Assembly (NCBI GenBank): GCA_959347315.1
Contig: OY365809.1
Coordinates: 42,834,542-42,898,541, forward strand
Length of the DNA: 64,000 bases
Reading direction: 5' to 3'
Source: Bimastos eiseni
Taxonomy: Eukaryota; Annelida; Clitellata; Crassiclitellata; Lumbricidae
Made by a program: the position numbers and the translations under genes. The notes under the pieces are model-generated. The model did not search any database and was not told where the DNA came from. It was given only the letters and a program-made list of their open reading frames with translations. Positions 1-12,400 of this stretch are shown here, piece after piece; positions within the stretch are counted from its first letter, which is position 1; the number at the start of each line of letters is the position of its first letter.

Positions 1-149
1 GCACAAAATATACCATTATCACTTAAATGTACATATATTATAGAGCACAATGTCAATAAATCAATATGTCTTGTTTCGTCCAAACAGAAGGACATGTGAG
101 TAAAAAATTCACGCATTGATTATCGACAGAAGTGGGAACAATACTCAAA

Positions 150-434
150 AGCACACACAGAGACAAACAGAAAAGCACACACAGAGACAAACAGAAAAGC
201 ACACACAGAGACAAACAGAAAAGCACACACAGAGACAAACAGAAAAGCACACACAGAGACAAACAGAAAAGCACACACAGAGACAAACAGAAAAGCACAC
301 ACAGAGACAAACAGAAAAGCACACACAGAGACAAACAGAAAAGCACACACAGAGACAAACAGAAAAGCACACACAGAGACAAACAGAAAAGCACACACAG
401 AGACAAACAGAAAAGCACACACAGAGACAAACAG
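150..434. repeat. 24-bp minisatellite, about 12 near-perfect copies
   Basis: The unit is AGCACACACAGAGAC followed by AAACAGAAA, with almost no variation between copies. Several frames on both strands stay open only because the unit length is a multiple of three. It is not a gene. Confidence 0.95.
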
Positions 435-2549
435 AGTGCTGTCCCAGTGACCATGAGAAGTGTTAGCATTTCCAATGTTGAAATTTCAACCAAAATTTCT
501 TCATCCAATCAGTTAGTGGCGCCTCTAGCGAATGAAATGTACTTTCTTAATGTTCCATGGTGTTGCCTATAATATAGGCGCAAGATTATATTAAAACTAT
601 TATTATCGCTACTAAAATAAAACTATTATTATTATTATTATTACTATAATATTATACTTAGATTCTACGATTAAGCCAACATAAAAGTTCCTATTTCTTC
701 CTGTAAATACTAATTTCGACTATTCGTGTTTTTTGCTAAAAAGCACAAGAAATAAGCCTATATGGAAAAACTATCCGGTGCAAAGAGCAGGTATTAAAGT
801 TGGATAAAGAGGCCATCTAGCCATGGTCAACGTCCTTCCCTAGGCTCAAACGGATGACGGGTCGAGGGCCAAAAATTACGCCCTTGGTTCCTTAATTTTG
901 GATATGCTATTTTCTCTAAGATATTGCAATTTGCATGCCGATAGTCGATGCAGGCCCTACAATTTTATTTTACATGTGTACTGAAGGTCATAAGGTCATT
1001 ACCACCATCTGACTAATAATAGAGCATTAATCGATGGCGCTGAGAAATTTCGAGCAAAGGTTGACTACAAGTCTCATTTTCATGACCCGACCCGACTAAT
1101 CCAAAATAAAACCGACCTGACCAGACTAATTAAGTCGAATATCTTGCCCAACTCGACCCATGAAGTGTATGCTCCGACCCAACCCGACCCGCATTTGTGC
1201 CAATTTTACTAATATTATTTTGCGTCAAATTCTACTGTCGTAAAACTCTAAACAGTAGGACCACCATATACTGGATGATAATATTGATATTTTACGTTCA
1301 GGATCATTAAACCTATCAGCGAAGATGACCTTCGTTTGCACCATATATTTCAACCTAAAGATACCTTAGCCATAGATTCATGCAAAGGAATTCCGGATGC
1401 GACTCTATACGTAAGAGTCCTGTCCGCATGCCCCAGTTGTAACCAGTCAGTGATCAGTTCTTTGTCTTAGAAGTCAATCGCCTTGGTCTGCCGTTCAATC
1501 GGCTTTGAGCTAGCCTTGGGGACTATAATTTATTCCTCAATTATGTTCGCTTAGGGGTCCTTGCCAATGAACGCACGAACACACAGATTCGAAGATGTAG
1601 GCCTAAGCTGGAACGAATCATCACGAAAAGCACAGAGTTGAAAATAAAGAATGGTGGGTTGAAATGGGTGCGGGCTTGGGAGCCGACCCAGCAGGATCTG
1701 AACCCCACCCGCCGAACGTCCAGACATTCGTGACCCGACCTGGCCCAAGGGTAGATCCGAACCGTGGCCAACTCGGGTGCACATGAGCTCCCTACGTAGT
1801 ATCTGATACCCTGCACCTCTGAATAGTTATCATGCGTGAGTAGAAATAAGTCTAATGATACAATACAATTCTATACGATGCGACAATACAGTCTGGATCC
1901 AAAAGTCAGCTTCCTCTGACCCTGGAAACTGGATTCGAACCTCTTTCGGACCACCCATTGGACAACGATATGACTACAGACACATTGCTCCTGAAATGCC
2001 CAGTGCAGCTGTGTTTGGCCATCGAGAGGCACTTCAGAAGCGTGGAGTAATACGATAAGGACCAATCGGCTTAAATGAGTGCAACAAACAAAATGCAAAC
2101 TAACCATTTTGTCTGGGCAGAAGTTGGGAATGATTTTGAGCAATTACATTGAAAAGCCGCTAAATAAGTTTTTGAATGAATGAATGAATGATTACATCCT
2201 TACTCGTTTTGTTCTATTTAAAAGAAAACATCAATAAGTCATCATGAACACCAATATATTATAAAAAAACGATTCCTGTTTCACACACCTACACTCACAT
2301 CCAGAAGTCAGATTTACCTGTAATTCACCTTCTGTCACTCACGACTAAAATTACACAGAAATACACAAAACAAAGAAAAGAAGAAGAGTTCTGAAATCAA
2401 TTACTCACTGATCAACTAAATAACATAATTATAAATCACCATCAACAATAATTACTCTGCAATTAACTAAAGATATTGAACACATTGATAGTTGCGTAAA
2501 ATGTGCTATGTAAAATTTGTACACATAATATTCATGTATACCTAAATAA

Positions 2550-2581
<32 letters not shown>

Positions 2582-4668
2582 TGGCCTGTAGACAAAACTC
2601 ATCCATACTTGTAAAAAATCACAGATCCTCTCTCCTCCATTCAATCTTAGTACACATTAAACATCAATGTCTAACAATGACAGAACTAATGTGGCTATAA
2701 CACTGCCAGACATCACGTATAGGACACTAACGAAGCACATCACTAGAGTCTGTTTAATTCACTACCACAAGCTTTTCAGCACCCTTCTGTTTCTTTAGTA
2801 CCAGCAATAAAATTTAAAGCCTGTTATTTTGTTGCAACCTTGAATGTCAGACAAATTCCATTTTAAGTCAATTGTAAATATATGATTAATGGCAAAAATA
2901 GTCTGATCAGCAAAATCGGTGTTAATTGATGCAACAGTGTCTGATCAAACAGACTGACTCCCTGTCTAACAAACACTCGTGCCTTGCAATTGGCTTTAGA
3001 GAAGAGACCACAAGCAAATAATGTTCTGAGAAAATTGGAGTATTGATTCACCAAAGTAAAACTGGGTCAAAGACAGAAAATGGAAAGGGTATAACAGTAG
3101 AAAATGTTGTTCAACAAGCTTGAAAATAACTACACTGTTAGCACCAAGATGCAAAAAACTTGTTTACCAACACCAAAATTTGATATTGATTGGATGTATA
3201 ATTAATAATAATTAAAATAGATAAGAAATGTATGTCTGTCATAGTGTGCTATACCCTTTCTCTCATTCGCTAGGGGGCGGCAAACATTTAACATAACGCA
3301 AACCATCCACAATAGAAGGTATCAGACACCTGCACAGAGGGCCACATAAATTTCACACAGTGCTTGCCATGCAATTTGCCAAAAGCGGGGAGTACCACCC
3401 ACGAGGGCAAGGTAGTAGTTCCCATTTAATTACACTGTCTGATAACATAGACCTCCTCCTTAATCCAGGCTTGGGACTGGCACTGTCAGAGTGCAAACAG
3501 TGACGGAGTTCTGAAATCTGTACAGCCAAACGAGTGGACGGGAGAGGCAGATGAGAGTTGAGGGAGGTGAAGTGGGAGGGGTGAGGTAGATGGAGGGGAA
3601 AGGGCGGGAGGGAAGGAGAGAAAGAGGGTCGATAGACGGACAGGAAGGGAAAGGGGTATTCATTATGAAGGTCATGTAAACTGTCTCACAATGGGCAAGT
3701 TATTGATAATAATAACAGCAATAATACTACTACTACTACTACTACTAATAATAATAATAATAAGAAGAAGAAGAAGAAGAGAAAGACAACTAAGAATATT
3801 AATAAGAATATCAATTACATTAAATAACATGACACTAATAATAATAAAATAACAATAAATACTATAATAGCTTAGAAATGTTGCTCTGTCTGTGAATCTA
3901 TCTGTCTGATCACAATGTGATGAGAAGGGTGAAGGAAAAGGATAAGGAGCCAGTGAAGGAGAATTAGAAGGAGAATTAGGAGGAGAATTAGGAGGAGAAT
4001 TAGGAGGAGAATTAGGAGGAGAATTAGGAGGAGTGGGCTTGTGGATATGGATTCAAAATCGAGAGGGCAGTCCCCCCACTGTCATGTGATTATTTAACTC
4101 CTCAAACTATCTGAAAAAGTTATTGTAATGTTGGACTTTTGCCTTGAACCTCAGTCACTAGGAAAGACCTTGAACTCCGTCATTGTGAGGGTATTAGGCT
4201 GAATCGATCATCGATCAGTGGGTGAGTGAGTTAGTGAATCAATCAATCAATCAATTGAGTGAGTCAAGAAGTCAATCAATCAAGCGAATGAGTCAGCCAA
4301 TCAATCAATCACCCAATCACTCAATCAATCAATCGAGTGAGCAAGTGAATCAATCAATCGAGTGAATTAGTCAATCAATAAATCAAACAGTAACTTAAAC
4401 AATGAATCAATCGAGTGAGTCAATTAATCAATCAGTAAATTAAACAATCAGTCAATCAATCAATCAATCAAAACATGCTATTACTTTATCCAGATACTTT
4501 CCAACATCTAAGAGCATCTCCAAACGGATGCCAAAGACACAAGAACACAGAAGATATTAATTCATTGCGTCCAATCTGGAAATATAAATACGCCGGTAGT
4601 CACTGCTCCTCTTCAGAAATCTTGGAGCATATCAGGTAGTTCAGATAGAACCTAAGATGAACCGTCTG
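435..4668. other. Region downstream of syd-1, no gene seen
   Basis: It holds microsatellites ((ATT)n 602-650, (TA)n 2548-2581, CTA/AAT/AAG 3722-3781), a 12-bp AATTAGGAGGAG tandem (3960-4030), an AATC-rich tract (4230-4475), GACCCGACCC-rich stretches (1080-1190) and SINE-like fragments. The syd-1 3' UTR must lie in its right part. No open frame resembles a protein. Confidence 0.7.
1905..1985 (-). repeat. tRNA-derived SINE head (candidate)
   Basis: On the minus strand a B-box-like GGTTCGAATCC follows, at tRNA-like distance, sequence resembling an A box (GTTGTCCAATGGGTGG). Full cloverleaf pairing is not evident, so a SINE or tRNA relic is more likely than a tRNA gene. Confidence 0.4.
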
Positions 4669-4856
4669 TCAGCAAGGAGATGTCTCTGCATTCTCCCAAG
4701 CCAGGACCTCTTCCCGTTCTTCTTGCTGCTTCTGTTTCCGTCCGCCATTGCTGTCGGATTGGGAATGCTCCAGAAAGCGCTTGTTTCGGGGTGACTTGGA
4801 ACTCGGATGAGGCGGTACGAACATTCCACCCTCGCTGGTAGAGTTCTTCGATAAGT
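4669..4856 (-). CDS. syd-1: syd-1 exon 5: C-terminal tail and stop
   Basis: The acceptor TTTTCTTGCAG is strong. Phase 1 from exon 4 selects the frame that reads [17 protein letters not shown], a Lys/Arg/Gln/Glu-rich stretch, and ends AETSPC before a TGA at 4671-4669. Both other frames disagree with the phase. The tail is low complexity and has no recognisable domain. I could not identify a clear polyadenylation signal downstream. Confidence 0.8.
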
Positions 4857-6111
4857 CTGCAAGAAAATAATTAACTGAAGGGTAAAAACATTTAGTGGGG
4901 CTAGGAGCTAATCAACAAAAATAATATTAACTCAATAGAAGATGCAACAAGGCCAACACATATCACGATTGGAATTGGTACAGGACAGACAGACAGACAG
5001 ACAGACAGACAAGCAGGCAGGCCCACAGACAAATAGACAGACACACAAACAGACTGACAGTTATTGCATTGAGATTTTGGACACACACACACACATGCAT
5101 GCACACACACACACACACACACATATACAGTCAGAGAGAGACACACAAACAGGCACAGGGAGAAAAACAAATACAGGGATATACACACCTATAGTAACAG
5201 ACAGACAGATACACAGTAATCTACACACACGGACAAAAAGACAGAAAGATATACAGATACAGATAAGAGACAGATACAGACACATGCATGCATAGACAAA
5301 CATGTAACTGAGAGAGGTCATTCAGGAAGATAGAAAGAGACATCTAGACAGAGATGTGGACATAAAGAGAAATGAAACTTTCTAGTCTCTCATCCATCCA
5401 TCTACGGAATTCAGTATGTGGCATTTGGTGCAAAGAATGAGACGATGATAGATGACGAATCGCCCGAATCTGACAAGACGTATGAATGTTTAAACATGTT
5501 TCCATTGATGAATGTATTCACGGTCGACGACAATCCCCAGGGATGTTGCTAGGAATTCAGATACAGGCCGTTCCAGATGTAATGACCACGACCATAAAGT
5601 ACATGAATGGATGGATGGGTGGATGGAAAGCTGTATGGATGGATGAATTGATGTAAAGGTGGATAGATGGATGGAAAGCTATATGGATGAATGAATGGAT
5701 AGATAGATGGGTGGATGGATAGATGAATGGTGGATGGACGGGTGGATGAATGGATAGCTGCATGGATGGATGGATGAATGTATGAAAAGGTGGATGGATG
5801 GATGGATAGGTGGATGGATAGGTGGGTGGACGGGTGGATGGATTGGTGGATAGATGGATGAAAAGGTGGATGGATGGATGAATAGGTGGATGAATAGGTG
5901 GGTGGACGGGTGGATGGAAAGGTAGATGGCTCGGTTGATGGATGAGATGGACAGAAAAGTGGATGAATGGACAAGCAGAATGATGTATTGATGGATGCAC
6001 AAAAGGCCAGCCAGAAAGACAGACAGACAAACAACTAGACAGACAGACGGATCGATAGAATATTCTGAGAGGCTGATCCAATCGCAGCAGCAAATAAAAC
6101 AGGATGCAATT

Positions 6112-6161
<50 letters not shown>

Positions 6162-9100
6162 GGACGGACGGACGGACAAACACAAACACGGATTAAGAAA
6201 TTCTCCAAGCAACTGTTATTTAAGACATCTTTCTGGCGTCTTCACTTACTCTGGTCCTCATGCCAAATGTCGAGCAGATACTTGAGCAGTTCGATCTGCT
6301 TGTTGAAGTTCATCGCTTGCGGAGAAGAGACGGACGAGGAGGACGCGGAGGTGGCTGCTCGGTCGGAGTCGTCGGTGGCCGGGCAGACTAGTGCAGGGCC
6401 GAGACAGATGGCAAGGTTCAACGTCGTCATCTTGTTCACGTCAGACTTCAGAGCCACTCTTTTCAGATGGTTCAGGAGGTAGGCCAGTGTCTCCTGCGCG
6501 TTAGAAACACACGTACACGATATGAGGCAAACAAAGAGACAGGCCTCAATGAGTGAGAGAGAGAGACAGACAGACGGTGAAAGAGAGAGACAGACAGACA
6601 GAGACACAGACACACAGAGAGAGAAACAGACAGACAGACATAGACAGAGAGACACCGAGAGAGAGACTAGGAGTGACAGAGATCAAGAGAGAAAGAGAAC
6701 AAAAAATAGAGAGAGACAGAGACAGAAACACAGACAGAGAAACAGACAGACAGACGGAGTAGCACTGATACAGGCATAGGGGAGTGAAGCATATGAAAGA
6801 GCTCATTCAATGGCCCTGTACCAAGTCAGAGCAAATTAATAAGAAGCTTGTCTTCTTAGGAATCATAATCTCCAAACTTCTAAAGCACCACTCACCAGCT
6901 TGTCCGCGAGCGCTCCCTCAAGTCAAATGAGTTGTCGGAAGGGGATCAGAGTCCGGTTTCCGGGGGTCGCAGCAACCAAAAAATATCAGGTTTGTCCGAC
7001 TGTTATAGATGAACCACAGAGAGAAGAGAAGATACTCTCGATAATGTAGCCAGAAGGGTGACTAGGCCAAACAAGCGGAACAAGAAAGGCCTACTCTGAC
7101 CCATACATGACGTTCATTTAGACATTGGTAGCCCTGGATTTTTGGCAGCTACGGTGAAGACGCATCAAGCACACAAAAGCCTGGTCCAGAGGCTGCGTCA
7201 GATGTTTATTTTTCGTCTATCTGTGCAAACGGTCCGAATCGGGGCAACGTCCGCGCGCTCGCTTCTCTGAGAAGTGCTCCCTGTCGGGTCTCTTCAAAGT
7301 CATTACCGTCATTAGGCGAACGTCGCATTGGCATGATGGATCGTTGTTCGTCTCGCTTAGATAAACTTGACACCGTTATTAGGTTTGAAATATTGGCTAC
7401 GCCTGCCACCGCCGCACGCTCGCACACCCGAGGCGCAAACACGGACGCCGGGGTGGGGAAAATCAGATCCAGGAGAATAGTGTTCCGCTGAAGATTGATT
7501 GGCCCAAGAGGGAACATGCGGCGGAAAGTTGTTCCTACGAAGATGACTGTTCTGTCGATACCCTTACAGGAAATTTTTTGGATATCATCTTTTTCATAGT
7601 TTCTGCTACTATTCCACCGCTCAGTAAACTGATGTTCTCTCTAAGATTTTTAGTAGCAAGCTGAGAGCTCGTACAGTCACGTGATCAGACCATCAGCCAA
7701 TCAGATGCTCTGGCTCAGTCACGTGCAATTGAGCAGACACCCACCCATCCTACTGTTCTAGTATACTTATTAAGTCTAAACATGTTGTGCCAAATATGGA
7801 CCGAGTCGAACCCTATTTCGCCCGAGAACCGATTTGGCGTCACACCGGCCGCGATCAGTCTAGACAGGCAGCAATAAGGAATGGCCGATGGACCGCTGCT
7901 GGTCAGTTTCGCTTGTCTCAATAAGATTGGGGCCGTGATTGGTCGGTTAGGACCAGTGCGTTAATTGTGTGAATGGAATTGGAGAATTTTAATTTGCGGC
8001 AAGTAGCTTAGGCCTATCCGACCAACAATAACAAAACAATACTAATAATAACAATAATAATAAAAATAATGACAATAACAACAAGAGTAATAATCATAAT
8101 ATTAGTATAATAATAGTAATAAGAGTAATAACAATAATAATAGTAACAATAATAATAATTATAATGAAAATATTAGTAATAGTAAAACCATAATAATAAT
8201 AATTACAATAATTATCATTAAAGGCCTAACAGTAATAATAATAATGATGATAATAATAACAATAATAATGAAAGACATTATGCACCTCCAGTCACAAGCA
8301 GCCCTCATAATGGTGAGATCCTGTTTCGGGGCGGCAAAGATGACTTATCTGCTGCGGACTTCTCCGTGCTGGAACCATCCGTTACTGGAAACAATAGACC
8401 ATCAGACTAAAACAGGACTGGAGAAGATCCTCAACACGGAGCTCAATGACATTTAGTGGTTACAGGTTTCGCTCCCGATTAGAGATGGAGGAGTCGGACC
8501 CAGGCGGGTATCGATGCTGGCAACTTCAGCCTATTTGGCGTCAGCTGCGTCGACCGTCTCGCTCGTGGGCGCCATCTTAGCCGTGGAAGAGTGGAACGAC
8601 GTGTACCAGGAGGAAATGTTCAACGTTCGTAAGGATTCCCTTCCAGTGACGATGATACCGGTTCCGATCCAACAGAAGACCTGGGACAGACCTTTGACCA
8701 ACGAAGATAAAGCGAAAGTCTGGTCCGGATGCGACAACCCACTTAGTCACGCCAGAATGCGAGCATAATCTGCCCCGCACGCCGGAGACTGGCTTTGGAT
8801 TATCTCTTTGGCTTCCTGCGGGTTGGGATTAAACAATGAGGCGGTCAGGGTTGCGGCAGGACTTCGCCTAGGACTAGTGCTCTGTGCACCGCATCCATGT
8901 CAATGCGGGGAGAGCGTCGATCCAGGTGGACATCACGGTCTGGTCTGCAGAAGATCAATGAGAAGAGCAGCACGACACTCTGCCATAAATGAAATAATCT
9001 GGAGAGCTCTCTTGAAAGCGGACATTCCGAGCTCAAGAGAACCATCGGGACTGATCCGCACCCATGGCAAGAGACCAGATGGCGCCACATTAATCCCATG

Positions 9101-9465
9101 GGCGAGAGGCAGACACCTAGTATGGGACGCAACAGCCATTCACACATGCGCATCCTCTTATGTACATCTGACAGCATCAACAGCCGGTGGAGCAGCAGAA
9201 TAAGCCGCAGAACGAAAGTGCATCAAGTACTCGTCCCTCCCTACCACGCATGATTTTGTGCTAGTGGCCATCGAATCACTGGGCCCCATAAACCGTACTG
9301 GAATGGAGTTTCTACAAGAGCTGGGCCGCCGTATGACACAGGCAACGGAAGACCCTCACGAAACAACTCATCTTTTTCAACGTCTGTCTATTTGTACACA
9401 ACGTTTTAATGCAGTGGCATTCAGAGGCTCTTTTGTTCAGCCCGATGGGGACGAACACCTATAAC

Positions 9466-9498
<33 letters not shown>

Positions 9499-12400
9499 GA
9501 AAAAAATAATAATAATTTACTCGATCGGGCTTGTCTCTTTTCCTCTCAATCACCATACGCGGGAGATCGGTTGCTTGCGCCTCCAGTTACTGCACTGAGT
9601 CTCCGATTGAGCAAGAGAAGCACCTATACGGATCCCGGTTGGAATTCGACTAGGAACGAAACTATATGCGAACCTCATCCGTGCCACTGTGGAGAGAGAG
9701 TCAACGCCAGAGGACTCAATGATCTGGCGTGCAGAAAAAACACAGCTCGACAACAACGACACAACATGCTCAATGATTTAATATGGAGACTGTTGCGAAG
9801 GGCGAGCATCCCTTCTCAGCAAGAACCTTTGGACCTCACCAGAGAAGATGGCAAACCATCAAACGGCGTGACACTAATATCCCGTGGTCATGCGGCAGGT
9901 GCCTCACTTGGGAAGTGACAGTTTCAGACACTTCTGCGATTTAAGCAGCAAACCGGGCAGCCGTCGCCGTAAGAACACAAGTGAAAGTAAAAACATTGTT
10001 TTTTCGGCACCCTCTTTTATTGACTTTTGGTCATCTGGTTTGACTTTTGGTCATCTGGTAGATGGCGAAATCGATCCATTTACTTAAGAGATCGTTTATG
10101 ATGTAAACTTGCCAGAGTGGAGCTCGTCAATGGGACTCGTTCGAGTGCATGGATAAACGATATTTAATTTTTTACATTTTTTTCATTTTTTTATCACTTT
10201 TTGAGTTATGTCCGTAAAAATTTGATATATTGCGTTGTCATCCAAGCGTGACATATGTGCAAAATTTCAGCACTGTAGGTCGACAGGAACATACCGAAAA
10301 AAGAGTTGAAAGGACTCCGACGAACCGACGATCCAACGTTCATGACAAACTTTACGTAAAACAAGCTAAAGAAAAACGGGTAAAAATACGCATCAATCAC
10401 CCAAACGCATACTTTTGTGGCGGTGGCACTGGAGTCCAGCGGTGTTTGGAGTTCCGAGGGTTTGAACTTTGCATTGAAGATGGGACGAAGGCCAAGGGCC
10501 CATCCATATATTACGAACGTAAAAAATCGGTTTATCGGACCTCCCCTTGTTGCACTGTGTACAGTTCGTGGACCCCTCCCCATGCGTATGTACATCTGAG
10601 CTCTACCCCGTCCCTCGATTGCAAAGGTTAAATAGCTGAAAACATTAATTTATCGGAGGCTATTTATTGTTTTAAGCATCACATTTAACAGCCAAAATTT
10701 GTCAACTGTTTTGAAGAAATAAAGCACTAACAACACTTGCATAAAAAAAAGCTTTAATGCTACATAAAAGTGATTAAGCAGGGTTTGTGATTAGGTTTGG
10801 AGTTCTGAATTTAATATTCCCTATTGTGGACGTCATAGTTACAGCATATTTGCATAGGCCTACGTACATGTTTTCTGGACCCCTCCCCAACATACGCACC
10901 CTATGCAAAATCGCCGAAATTCGAAACCTCTCTCGCTAGGTACGTAATATGTGAATGGCCCTTAACCGATTTATGTGACCCATGACACACTCGAGACAAG
11001 CTACCTGTTACAAAGACTCGTTTTTCGTCAACACTACCTTGCTAAATAATTATAATAATAATAATAATAATAATAACAACAACAACGATACTGAATAATA
11101 ATAGTAATAACAATGATAATAATAACAATTATAATAAAAAATAGCACTAAATTAATAGCAAACACAGTAAGGCCCTCAAACCTCTTTGCATTAGGGCTAC
11201 GAGCGGAGCTTTGCAAACTAATCGCCTATAATAAAAGCTGTCGTCTGAAGTAGATGTACATTCTACATTCTACAAGTCCATAGTAAATAGATGTTGGATG
11301 GCTGGTCCAAGCACTTGGGTCAGCAACCCGACACACCCAATCGCCGTCTACGCCCAGTAACTGCACTGGTGAGAGCGTACGTCCCAGGCACCTCTGCGCG
11401 AGAGGCAGTCGGTTCGCATTCCGGGGATGTCTTATTTAATAGATTTCTGCATCTGCGTAAGAGCAAGACAAAGGGAGGAACATAGAGATAAAGACAGAAA
11501 CAGTCAGACAGACCAAATATTAATATTATAATATAACTGAGAGCCACAGTCAAAGAAAGAATGAGCGACAGCTAGATAGAGAGAAGTAGATTTATTTTAC
11601 ATAAATATATCGAATGGAAAACTTATATATNNNNNNNNNNNNNNNNNNNNNNNNNNNNNNNNNNNNNNNNNNNNNNNNNNNNNNNNNNNNNNNNNNNNNN
11701 NNNNNNNNNNNNNNNNNNNNNNNNNNNNNNNNNNNNNNNNNNNNNNNNNNNNNNNNNNNNNNNNNNNNNNNNNNNNNNNNNNNNNNNNNNNNNNNNNNNN
11801 NNNNNNNNNNNNNNNNNNNNNNNNNNNNNNGGAATACTTATATAACGCCACTCGATATCAGAGGCGCTCACGACTCAACACATAGCTAAACGAAGACCAG
11901 GAAAGTCTTCAGACGCCTCCGGAAGGCAGCAGAGGGAAGAGAGAGAAGCCTAGGCGCAGACATTTAATTTTGAGTACAGGAGTAAAAATATTCAAAAAAT
12001 TTCAAATAGGGCAAATAGTAATTTAAGTCGTGACCTCGTCCTTGTGAGTCACACGACTCTTCGCTGTTGATTGTTTTATTAATGGACTTTTATTGGCTAT
12101 TATAGGCTATAATTTAGCAGCACGTTTACAGTTAACTCAGTTACGCGAAGCTGTTACTATCAGCTTCGTCAGTTGCGTGTTGTTCTGTGTTCCCTCTCCC
12201 ATGATCCTGCTGTAATCCATGTTCATGCCTTTGTCACCAGTAGGGTTTATCATTGAGTATTAGTCTGTTCTTGCAGGTCTTTTGGCTGGCCTAACAGGGC
12301 GCCTTGACCGGGTCCCTCGTTCTGCTGCCAGGCTTATTGATCATATTTCTAAGCATCCCCCAGACACAGCTTGACCTAGACCTCTTGTGTGTGACAACAT

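Noticed and set aside
144..434. Possible CRISPR-like array
   Set aside because: The repeat has no spacers of different sequence; it is a simple tandem, and the genome is eukaryotic.
53..572. Open frames of 91-151 codons on both strands
   Set aside because: They are the 24-bp minisatellite read in different frames; the unit length is a multiple of three.
5549..6212. Minus-strand frames of up to 210 codons rich in His, Pro, Ser and Ile
   Set aside because: They come from the GGATGGAT and CAGA microsatellites in syd-1 intron 4.
6522..6806. Arg/Asp/Gln/Glu-rich frames beside syd-1 exon 4
   Set aside because: CAGA/GAGA simple repeats; the exon boundary at 6493 is clear.
10206..10631. Open frames of about 130 codons on both strands
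   Set aside because: They run into the MITE terminus, and the same text occurs in a non-coding intron at 51 kb.
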